DNA of 64,000 bases, taken from Chara braunii. Lineage: Eukaryota > Streptophyta > Charophyceae > Charales > Characeae. A program made the translations under genes and the position numbers. The notes under the pieces were generated by a model. It was not told the origin of the DNA and searched no databases. It saw only the letters and a list, made by a program, of their open reading frames with translations. Positions 1 to 8,240 of this stretch are shown one piece after another. The stretch covers positions 659,304-723,303 of the forward strand of contig BFEA01000627.1 of NCBI GenBank assembly GCA_003427395.1, written 5' to 3'. Position 1 is the stretch's first letter; each line of letters opens with the position of its first letter.

Positions 1-24
1 AAGGAGGCTCTGACATCTGCTCCT

Positions 25-516
25 GTGTTGGCGCGTCCAGACCCGACAAGACCGTTCGCACTGTACACAGACTGGCAGCCTCAGGCGATATCGGCGGTGC
101 TGACTCAGCACGGGAAGGACGGAAGGGAGCACGTCATTGAGTATGCGTCCAAGACGTTGAGCCAGGTGCAGGTTAATTACGAAGCATGCAAAGGTGAATG
201 CCTGGCGGTGGTGTGGGGGATTCAGCACGTCCGACCGTATCTGTACGGCCAGAAATCCGTGCTGGTTACGGATCATCAGACGCGGCTGTCCCTACGCAAC
301 AACACGGACTACACGGGAACGCTGGGCAGGTGGGCGGTGCGTTTGCAAGACTATGACTTCGACATCCGCCATCGCGCCACGTGGCAGCATGGTAACGTCG
401 ATGGATTAACGCCTCCTGCCGCCCAACAAGTGTCCCGCCAACGAGTGACTCATTCCGTGGAGGCCAGAAGTCGCGGCGACGAAACCACACTACATGGGGC
501 TATACGTGTTGTGTAA
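25..516 (+). pseudogene. RNase H domain of Ty3/gypsy polymerase
   Basis: The translation follows the RT-linked RNase H family closely: an ALYTDWQPQAISAVLTQ-like start (usual form D-AS--G-GAVL-Q), then IEYASKTLS, the acidic NYEACKGECLAVVWGI helix, YLYGQKSVLVTDH, and the C-terminal RWAVRLQDYDFDIRHR strand before HGNVDGLT. The domain would remove RNA from the RNA:DNA hybrid during retrotransposition. The frame stops at 514-516 and the next domain is in another frame, so this is a broken pol. The Asp at TDW and the Asp of VTDH are present. The left part of pol is outside the window. Confidence 0.9.
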
Positions 517-536
517 GGACGACGCCTGAGTCCGGA

Positions 537-893
537 ATGGAGGTTTCATCGGAGATGGCCGACACTATCTCTCAACCCTCATCCCACTCCCTCGCTCCCT
601 CGTCTAGCCCCAACTCGTCTTTTGAAACGCACCTAAGTCCCTGTTTCTTCTGTACCTTACCTATGATCCCGGACCAAGAAGGGTCACATCCGGGAGGGCC
701 CAATTTTCTTTTATGGGTACAGTGTAGTCAGTGTCATACGGTCAAGTCTCACAGACAGTGCGTTAGGTACCGATGTGAAAAGACATGGGTCTGTCCCAAC
801 TGTAGAACGGACCAAGTCCCTACCGAGAAGCGGTATCTAGACACTAGAACAACCGACGGATTTGCGCCGAGTGCCCGTCGGGCAGAGGCCTAG
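537..893 (+). pseudogene. PHD-like zinc finger between RNase H and integrase
   Basis: An 118-codon stretch in the same frame as the integrase that follows. A Ser/Pro-rich lead is followed by Cys and His spaced as a Cys4-His-Cys3 PHD finger: CFFC at residues 36-39, CSQC at 63-66, His72 five residues later, Cys75, then WVCPNC with the last pair at 86 and 89 (bases 642-803). The Trp two residues before the last Cys pair is typical of PHD fingers. PHD fingers commonly bind histone H3 tails, so a role in choosing integration sites is possible but is inference. The frame ends at a TAG that could come from CAG by cytosine deamination. The metal-ligand spacing is clear; the family call is less so, since RING-like fingers can look similar. 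Confidence 0.6.
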
Positions 894-905
894 ACGGACC
901 TTCTG

Positions 906-1613
906 TTGCTACGAAGACTGTCAGGCGACTCGCTGTCAGAACTTACCAAAGCCGAACAGCGGAGAGTCACGGAGCGGGCGCAAGACTATTGCTGGCAGGG
1001 TCCGACATTACAAAAACGGAAGGTCGATGACGACAGAGAGTCTAGCTGGTTGACGGTTCCACACCCTCTTGCTAGGTTCGATTGGACACGAGCCGCTCAT
1101 GAGGAGGATGCGGTCCATTTTGCGGTCAAGTACACGGAAAAAGCCATCGAAAAGAATGGATGGTACTGGTCGGGAATTCGGAAAGATGTGAAATACATCG
1201 TTCAGAATTGCCCGGCCTACGCGGCGGACAAGGCGCCGGTATAGATGCCTCGGACGATGGTGCCCACTAGTGTAGAGCGCCCCTTTCATAGGGTTAGCAT
1301 CGATATGACGGACATCAACGTTCCAAGAGGGCCCGTCGATCAGGGAGAGCTCAATGTTGTTTTAGTGGCTGTCGATCATTTTTCAGAATGGATCGAGGCG
1401 TACCCTATGACCAGCCGGAATTCCCAGGAAGTAGCCTGGTACGTAAATCGATTTTTGTGCATGCATCTAGATGTTGCTTTTCTTTTGTTTTTGAAAATTA
1501 TGCAGAGAGGCTGTCCTTTACCAGGCAAGAGATACTTGAGATCACTGGGTAGAGTGGATGGTGTGTGGACCAGTGGTTATTGGGGCACCGGTTGGAAATG
1601 CATTGGGGCTTAA
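906..1613 (+). pseudogene. Integrase zinc-binding domain and start of catalytic core (Ty3/gypsy)
   Basis: The first part has the integrase HHCC pattern: HEEDAVH (two His five residues apart), then YWSGIRKDVKYIVQNC. The second Cys of the usual C-x2-C is Tyr, a change expected from a G-to-A transition. A TAG at 1242-1244 stands where relatives usually have Gln before the MPRTMVP linker. The core begins HRVSIDMTD, containing the first catalytic Asp, and continues through VDHFSEWIEAYPM. Similarity stops near 1450, and the rest of the open frame to 1613 is unrelated sequence. The core therefore lacks the later catalytic Asp and Glu and cannot be active. Confidence 0.85.
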
Positions 1614-1828
1614 GGTTGAGGGTTCAAAACCCCACATCCATGCGCATGGACACTGGCGGACGTTTGTATAACATATACCCATCTGCAAACTCTCCTGGAC
1701 TGACACAGGTAAGCTATTACAGACACTGCTTGCGCACCAACCACGGGTCTTAGTCCATGGTTGTTGTATGTTGGGTTTGGGCTGTGGGATGTTAGCCTGA
1801 TGCTCTCGGTTCTAGTGGTTTTTTGCGT

Positions 1829-1905
1829 GCTTCAGTAGCTCAGTAGGTTCGATAGTAGATTGCATGGACGAGGTCGTGTGTTCAAACACTCGCTCACGTA
1901 GTGGG
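1829..1905 (+). mobile_element. tRNA-derived SINE-like unit with Pol III boxes
   Basis: TAGCTCAGTAGG fits the Pol III A box exactly, and about 45 bases later GTGTTCAAACAC resembles a B box. The surroundings do not fold into a tRNA cloverleaf that I can see, so a tRNA-derived short element is more likely than a tRNA gene. It runs directly into a three-copy repeat that may be its body. Confidence 0.45.
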
Positions 1906-1930
1906 ATGCAGGACCAAGAGACCTACACAC

Positions 1931-2256
1931 CGCCCGTAGAATCAGGAAAGGTTGATGAGAGTGAGACTTAGTACAGACTGTGGTCAACGTTGGTAGGTTT
2001 CTTGGGGCAAGATAAGAGTAGGGGGACCCGTTGCTAGCTGGAGATCTCGGTTGGTCAACCACTAGGCACCCGGGGGTTTAGGATGAGGGCTCCCCTTAGG
2101 ACAGCTCGCCCCCGTAGAATAGGGACGGTTCATGATAGTGAGACTTAGTACAATCTACGGTCGATGTCTGTCTGACCTAGGACCCTACAAACCGCCCATG
2201 GAACGAGGACCAGTTGATGATAGTGAGACTTAGTACAGTCTATGGCCCCCGCCGGT
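1931..2256 (+). repeat. Three diverged copies of a ~65-bp repeat
   Basis: Copies at about 1931-1997, 2107-2170 and 2193-2256 share CGCCC-TAGAA/TGGAA, then a GATAGTGAGACTTAGTACA core and a final CTATGG/CTACGG. The first copy follows the tRNA-like unit at 1829, which suggests the tail or body of a SINE that was partly duplicated. Confidence 0.6.
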
Positions 2257-3031
2257 AGGGCTCTTGTGTCGGTGGGGCTCTCTACAGGATTGGTTGGGTT
2301 GCCTGCCTCCTGTGTTCGGTTCACTATCAACAAAAAAAACAAGTAGTAATGACAACAGTGTGCACAGCGAACAACCTAACGACAAAAAAACTGTAACAAC
2401 AGCTGTGTACACAACGATAGGAACACAACATAAGAAGTCCATCTATGGGACTTGTAGTGAAACGTTTGTACCTGGCACCTGAAGTACCTGGGCGACAAGG
2501 CTTGCTCAAATATGCTTCAATCGGGGCTGGGTGGAGTGTGTGGGACTCTGCTTAGCCCTGGTACCTACAACCACTGTTCGGTCAGGTCACCCCCAGGGCT
2601 GGAGGGTGACGATCCTGAGTGGTAGACTAAGGATCAAAGTGAAGTACTGATTAACACGCACTGGCAAACAAACGGCACGAGTACAGTCCCGCTTCCTTTT
2701 TCTAGGAAAGAAGGCACTGTCGCCTTCCTTGATATTCTCCAATCCACTCTGTGAGAGCGGCTGCGCTAGCGCCAGCGCCCCGACGCCGCCCAACCGGCAA
2801 GGCCCGGTCTGCCGGCTAGACTAGTGCCTGGGGGGGGGAGCTCCTCAGCCGCTAGGCCTGTGCGCGCGCCCGGCAGACGCGCGTGGCGTCTCGATTGCCA
2901 CGTGGCAGCTGCTGTTGGTGACGTGGGTGTCCCGTGATGTGCGGACAGGGGCAGTGCCAGCTGGAAATTTGTTGAAAAAACCTGCTGTGGCGCAGCGGTA
3001 GTAGCTTCTGACATCAACAACGACGGCAGAG
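2257..3031. other. Intergenic, no recognised feature
   Basis: No coding similarity seen on either strand. Composition turns GC-rich from about 2760 to 2960, just before the open frame at 3032, which could be promoter-like, but no specific motif supports that. Confidence 0.4.
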
Positions 3032-3589
3032 ATGGACACGGAGACCATGTCTGATGGGGGGCTGTGGAAAACCCCTCCTGCCCTGCAGCCCATGCTGGCA
3101 GATTCTGCGCTGTTCATTGTGACCTTGCATAAACAGCAGCTGGAGGAGATGCACGCGTTGCTGAGTCCAGAATATGGCAACCTACCAGATGACATCTTGT
3201 TGGAGGGAGAGGGGATCTACGATGGGTGGGAGGAGGAACTGTATGAGCAGATCTCTCTTCGACAGTTGGATACGAATGACAGAGCATAGGCGATGACTGC
3301 CCTGCATGAGTGTGCTGGGATGCTGACGCAGGTGAAAGACATGTTTGCGCGGCTTCTAGCAAGGAGAGACGTGGGCGGTCCATCAGGTGTGTTGCTCTCA
3401 TCTAAAGGCCAGGATAGCGTGACATGGACAGCATCAACAACATCAACAACATCAACAACATCAACAACATCAACAACACCAACAGCGGCGACAAGAGCAA
3501 TATCGACCATTACAACATCTACAACAGCAATATCACCAGTTAATCCACTCTATGTCCAGCAACAACGGCCATTTGCTCAGGCGAGTTAA
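3032..3589 (+). pseudogene. Unrecognised acidic, helix-rich frame with one in-frame TAG
   Basis: The reading frame is open from 3032 to 3589 apart from a single TAG at 3287-3289. The first 85 residues are acidic with Leu/His/Gln-rich helices (LHKQQLEEMHALL) and an EGIYDGWEEELYEQI segment. After the TAG a second helical stretch (TQVKDMFARLLARRD) leads into a CATCAACAA repeat that codes for Thr/Ser in this frame and Gln/His in another. I do not recognise a family. It may be a decayed gene, a captured exon or chance. No splice sites could be assigned with confidence. Confidence 0.3.
3432..3478 (+). repeat. CATCAACAA minisatellite
   Basis: Five near-perfect 9-bp units, translating as a Gln/His-rich run in one frame. 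Confidence 0.9.
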
Positions 3590-4590
3590 AAATTGGGTGA
3601 CAATCACATGGTGTCAGTATCGTTTGGCTGTCAGTCTGTCTGTTGTAGTGCATAATGGAGATTTGACAGACGTGGAAGCGGCGATCCGGGCGCTTGCTCG
3701 GGAAGTTTTGTTGACATCCATTTCACAGTCTTACCAACAGCCCGCTGAAGATCAAAAGGCACCGTCATCATTGTTTGACATTGGTGCTTCGGCGGAGGTA
3801 GGTGATGCGGTTACCCCACTTGTTCTGAAAGTTTTTTTTACAATTGATTCGTCATCTACCCAGCAGTCTGATGCGGGCAATGACATCATGTGTGATGATT
3901 TACTGTACTATGACGGCGACAGGGCTTTTTTTGATTTCGCAGGGGTATGCCATCCCCCCCCCATCCCCCCCCAGAGGTTAATACTAATGAGCTGCGGCGT
4001 GGTACGATCATGGGGGTGTCTCAGGCAGTTGACCACGGGAAGGGCTGGATTCGATGGGTTTGACATGTGTTTTGATTGTTTCATTCCTGCATAAATATCA
4101 CCTGTCGGCGTCCCTTTTTGACCTAGGGTTTCCCCCTGTTCCCTCTCTGTTGCCTGTCCCGTCTGTCATATTCTGTGGCTGCCACTGGGCGGGGGGCATG
4201 ATGCAGAGGAGCGAGAGGAAGGTCTGTCGTTTGGGTGGTGGATGGGGGGTGGAGATAAGATAATCAATAAGGGATGGGCAGAACTCTGGTTGGCGAAATG
4301 GCAGGGGGAAGAGTATGCATGGCAGATGTGTAATAATAATAACAATAATAATAATAATAATAATAAAAATAATGATGATATATCTCGCAGATGTTGCTAA
4401 CCTCTGCCAAAAATCTGACAAAAACGATTTCGTGTAAATAATATTTGCCGGGTGAATAGCAGGATAAGGGAGGGTAGGCAGACGACCTCCGCTGGCGGAA
4501 AATGTGAATCATGGGGCTGGGCAGCGGCCTTAGGGTTTGCTTTGCACAGTTGTGACTGTGAAGGATTAGGGTAGATTGGATGACAGTTTG
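3590..4590. other. Intergenic, AAT microsatellite only
   Basis: No protein family seen. An AAT/AAC trinucleotide tract occupies 4331-4380, flanked by moderately GC-rich sequence with short C runs near 3955-3972. Confidence 0.5.
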
Positions 4591-4871
4591 TCACCCTCCC
4601 CATGGCGAGGTCTTCATATATGCTGTCACCTGGCTGATAATTGGGCGGGCAGTCAATCCCCTCGTGAGAGGGCAATCAATGCTGTTCTTCCAGGTATATT
4701 GTCTCCGATCTTGTCAGTGGGACGCTGGACCCGGTTTCCAGCAGGTGATGCTCCCCACCAATAGATTGGAGCCATCTATAAACTGGGGCTTGCTATTGGA
4801 GGATGCTCGTATCACCTCCAATAGCAGGTTGCCACAGATGTTTTTGAAAAAAAAAAAAAAAAAAAAAAAAA
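4590..4871 (+). mobile_element. Short non-LTR element (family P), poly(A)-tailed copy 1
   Basis: It shares with 22930-23258 the segments CAGTCAATCCCCT, GGGACGCTGGACCCG and GGTGATG(C/T)TCCCCACCAATAGAT, and it ends in a 25-A tail at 4847-4871. A perfect 12-bp inverted repeat (4791-4802 with 4815-4826) forms a hairpin just before the tail. It is either a SINE or the 3' end of a LINE; no coding sequence is present. Confidence 0.65.
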
Positions 4872-4881
4872 GGAAGTTATC

Positions 4882-4991
4882 CTAACGCCTTCCCCCAATC
4901 GAACATACGGTCATTATACCCGTATTTGGCCCACCTGGCAGTCCAGGTGCAGCAAAAATGATGGTATGTTCTATTCGGGTTAAGGCGGTAG
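4882..4991 (+). mobile_element. Foldback MITE (family A), copy 1
   Basis: A 110-bp near-palindrome whose arms match the other three copies: it starts CTAACGCCTTC and ends GGCGGTAG, with a GGTCATTATA / AATGATGG core. This copy is the most diverged. It starts ten bases after the poly(A) tail of the previous element. Confidence 0.7.
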
Positions 4992-5047
4992 CAGAATGCT
5001 GCTACATGGCATCCCCCTTTTGCATGCTTTCTAGACACTTCACTTTG

Positions 5048-5457
5048 TGCTTAACCAGGGTATGCATCATCTTTGCCTGGTCCTGTGCAGCGGAGCGGAG
5101 TGAGCGAGAATTGCCGCGTCCGTGGGATGTGTCCGTGTGGTGTTGTGTGGTGTGGGTTGCGTTGGACACTACAGCCTTGCAGGGGTGGGGTGGATATCAC
5201 GACCGGTATGGTTCCACTTTTGAACACCGTGTCCTGGCTGTAGTGGTTAAGAGACTTGGCTCCTGAGGCCAAAGTCGCCAGTTCGAATCCGTGCTTGCAC
5301 GGAGGAGGGCTTTGGCCCGCTTGTGCGGATCTATATACCACATTGTGGCGTATTGTTGTGTGTGCTGGTTAATCCTGGTTAAGCAAAGTGCCATTCCTTC
5401 ACATGCTTTGTTGCAGTTCAATTTATGCTTAACCAGGGTATGCATCATCTTTGCCTG
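5048..5457 (+). mobile_element. tRNA-derived SINE-like insertion between 32-bp direct repeats
   Basis: Identical 32-bp direct repeats lie at 5048-5079 and 5426-5457. Between them, GGCTGTAGTGGTTAAGAG (A-box-like, about 5237-5254) and CAGTTCGAATCC (a good B box, 5279-5290) have the spacing of a tRNA promoter. The repeats may be an unusually long target-site duplication or a local duplication. Confidence 0.5.
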
Positions 5458-5459
5458 TG

Positions 5460-5805
5460 GTGTCTTGTGGTGTGTGCTGGTGAAAACATATCACCCCTGA
5501 ACAGATCAAGAGGATTTATGGGCATGGACCGACCTCGCTGGAGGACAAGATGGCTGCACAGTTTTTCAAGTATCCTTGACGACTCACACAGTCTCACAGT
5601 TTGTGTCATTCACATCATTGCAATAGAACACGTCTCCTTCCCCTTCAAGCTCTTCAGGAATTTATTTTTCACACTGGCTACAGATGCTTGCAGTTGCAGC
5701 GCAGCAGTGCTCCATCAGCCATAAGAACAGTCCAGAACTGCTAGCTGAGAACACTGTGCATACACAGAGAGGTGAGGTGGAAAGGAAAACAAGCAGACCA
5801 TAGAG
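5460..5805. other. Intergenic, no recognised feature
   Basis: No coding similarity or repeat seen on either strand. Confidence 0.4.
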
Positions 5806-5856
5806 GAGGAGGAGGAGGAGGAAGAAGAAGAAGAAGAAGAAGAAGAAGAAGAAGAA

Positions 5857-5888
<32 letters not shown>

Positions 5889-6595
5889 AGAAGAAGAACT
5901 CTCCTCATTCTTGTCCTCCTCCAGGCTCCTGCTTCTTCCTCCTTTCCTCCTCCTACATCGTCTCCATCTCTTTCTCCTTGATCTTCTCCATCTCTTTCTC
6001 CTTGATCTTCTCCTCCCTCTTATCTTTGCTCATCTCCTTGCAGATCTCCTTCTCCTTGCTCATCTCCTTGCAGATCTCCTTCTCCTTGCTCACCTCCTTG
6101 CCGATCTCCTTCTTCTTCCTCCTCTTCCTCTTCCTCGACAAGGAGGAAGAAGAAGAGGTTCCGAGAAGCGAGGAAGAAGGGAGGAAGAAGACGTAGAGGG
6201 AGAAGCACAAGGAGAGGAAGACGAAGAAGGCAGAAAAGGAAGGGAGGAGAGGAAGAAGAAGAGAGAGGAAGAGGAAGGAAGAAAAGAAGAGGGAGGAGGA
6301 GTGACGAAGGAGAAGGAGAGGAGGGAAGAGGAGAAGAGGAGAGAGAGATAGAGAGAGAAGAAGGACTCAGAGGAGGAGAGGAATGACACGGAAGAGGAAG
6401 AGGAGGGGAAGAAGAGGAAAAAGAGGCAAGGAGGAGGAGGAGGAGAAGAAGAAGAAGAAGAAGAAGAAGAAGAAAAAGAAGAAGAAGAAGAAGAAGAAGA
6501 AGAAGAAGACAGAAGAAAGAAGAAGAAGACATAAGAAGAAGACAGAAGAAGAAGAAGACAGAAGAAGAAGAAGACAAAAGAAGAAGAAGAAGAAG
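5806..6595 (+). repeat. Polypurine / polypyrimidine low-complexity block
   Basis: GGA/GAA repeats (5806-5899) are followed by a pyrimidine-rich CTC/CTT block (about 5900-6135) holding three 30-bp units of CTCATCTCCTTGCAGATCTC type near 6028-6117. A GAA/GGA-rich tract then runs almost unbroken from 6139 to 6595. Long open frames on both strands here are only translations of this repeat. Confidence 0.9.
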
Positions 6596-7630
6596 GCTAC
6601 TATATCCAAGCACCCATTTCAGTACAAGATGACTAAATATTATTATAGTCGTACACTTGCCCCAGCATCAGACTATATCCCCACTGCCAGGCCTAATCAT
6701 TGTTACAGAAGGCAGTTTGCGACAGAAGCATCTTGTTTGATATTAACAGAACTATTCCACAACTTAGTACAAAGATTACCTACAACTAATATTAGGATGT
6801 GACTATCAAAAGCCGTTTCGGAGCCACGAGGTAATGCGTAGTTCAGACGGAAACTACGTTTTCAAACATTCTGCTTACCGCAAAACGTTTCGGACCCTCG
6901 CTCCACTACTCACCAAATGTGCAGAATGAGAAGGAATCTTCCGCTGCTAGAACATGGAAAGATACACTGCCATATTTTTTGTCGTTTGTGCATGTGGTGA
7001 GTAGTGGAGCGAGTCCCCCTCTTTAGCATCCAAAGACGGATCGTTTTACAAACCTAAAGACACCAGGAAGGTTCATCTAGAACCCATTCAGGAGCGTTCG
7101 TGTGCATTTGTATGTCATCAGAAATCCCCGAATCAACCTCGATGCATCGGCGCCAATGTCGCCGAAGCACAGCTCATCAATGAACTTCATCAGTGCTCCA
7201 CACAGCTCAGGACTACGCATTACCTCGTCAGTGCGACCATCCTACAGACAATCGGCCACACTGAAACCGCGACATGGCATCAGAGCCATTACCACCAAAA
7301 GTACCCCAGCCACCTTGTTCCATGTGCTGCAAAACAAACACATCCCTTGTGAGTACGGGTGTGATTGTGCCGCACCGTTTCACAGATTTTTCCTGAATCA
7401 TGAGGAGATTGAACCACGAGAGTCTTCCCCGGACGCATTTGACAGATGGATTAGGAGTCACCTCATCGCCCAGAGTCAACGATACCCCTAACTCACAGCA
7501 ATCCCGCAATCATAGAAGGACGCAGGTTCAAACCCCAGACAAGAACGGCAGCAAGACTGAGAAACTAAGCTGTCACAGCCAGAAAGAACAACTCGACACA
7601 CCCGCTCAGTCAGGGATATCCACTATATGC
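6596..7630. other. Intergenic with nested inverted repeats
   Basis: No recognised coding sequence; the frame at 7102-7491 has no family I know. The clear structure is the pair of nested inverted repeats between 6826 and 7228, listed separately. Confidence 0.4.
6826..7228. repeat. Two nested inverted repeats (foldback element candidate)
   Basis: The outer arms are a perfect 17-bp match, 6826-6842 with 7212-7228 (ACGAGGTAATGCGTAGT). The inner arms are a perfect 19-bp match, 6897-6915 with 6995-7013 (CTCGCTCCACTACTCACCA). The outer pair encloses 369 bp. This could be a diverged MITE or a composite of two elements. Confidence 0.55.
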
Positions 7631-7648
7631 ATGTGTGTGTGTGTGTGT

Positions 7649-7699
<51 letters not shown>

Positions 7700-7702
7700 T
7701 GC

Positions 7703-7736
<34 letters not shown>
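7631..7736 (+). repeat. GT / GCGT microsatellite
   Basis: A (TG)n tract with an internal (TGCG)n block at about 7680-7707. Confidence 0.95.
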
Positions 7737-7739
<3 letters not shown>

Positions 7740-8067
7740 AAATTATCACCACAACTTCCTCTATTCCGCCCAGATGAGTAGATCCAAAGTCACAGCAACT
7801 TTACCTGTATTGCAGGCAATGAAGCATGCTCGAGATGAGCCCATCCACCAATGAGACAGTTTTGCTTGTGAAGTCAATATCTATTCAGAACCTTACCTTT
7901 AAACAGGCAATGCAACACGCTCGAGATGGGCCATGCCAACGGCAAAAAGAATACGAGACGCAGTACATTTGTTAGTATGCTGCATCATTTTCTTGATTAT
8001 TTTTTCATCAGCCAGCATTGGGAGGCCTCCCATGTTCTTTGTTTTTGCAGTTTCCCTCTTACTGTGC

Positions 8068-8069
<2 letters not shown>

Positions 8070-8148
<79 letters not shown>

Positions 8149-8151
8149 NGT

Positions 8152-8238
<87 letters not shown>
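8070..8238 (+). repeat. Alternating GT and GA microsatellites with one N
   Basis: The order is TG tract, GA tract, one ambiguous base at 8149, TG tract, GA tract. The repeated TG-GA order suggests an unresolved assembly junction at the N. Confidence 0.9.

Positions 8239-8239
<1 letters not shown>

Positions 8240-8240
<1 letters not shown>

Larger units (their letters stand above)
1..1450 (+). mobile_element. Ty3/gypsy LTR retrotransposon, internal pol fragment (decayed)
   Basis: Three consecutive blocks read in the pol order of Ty3/gypsy elements: RNase H, a Cys/His-rich linker, then the integrase zinc-binding domain and the start of the integrase core. The reverse transcriptase must lie left of the window. 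The copy is dead: the frame changes between about 395 and 516, in-frame TAG stops sit at 891-893 and 1242-1244, and homology ends near 1450, before the second and third catalytic acidic residues of integrase. No LTR or polypurine tract is seen, so the right end looks truncated. Confidence 0.9.

Noticed and set aside
5772-6802. Several long frames on both strands (poly-Arg, poly-Lys, poly-Leu/Ser)
   Set aside because: They are translations of GAA/GGA and CTC/CTT repeats with no domain.
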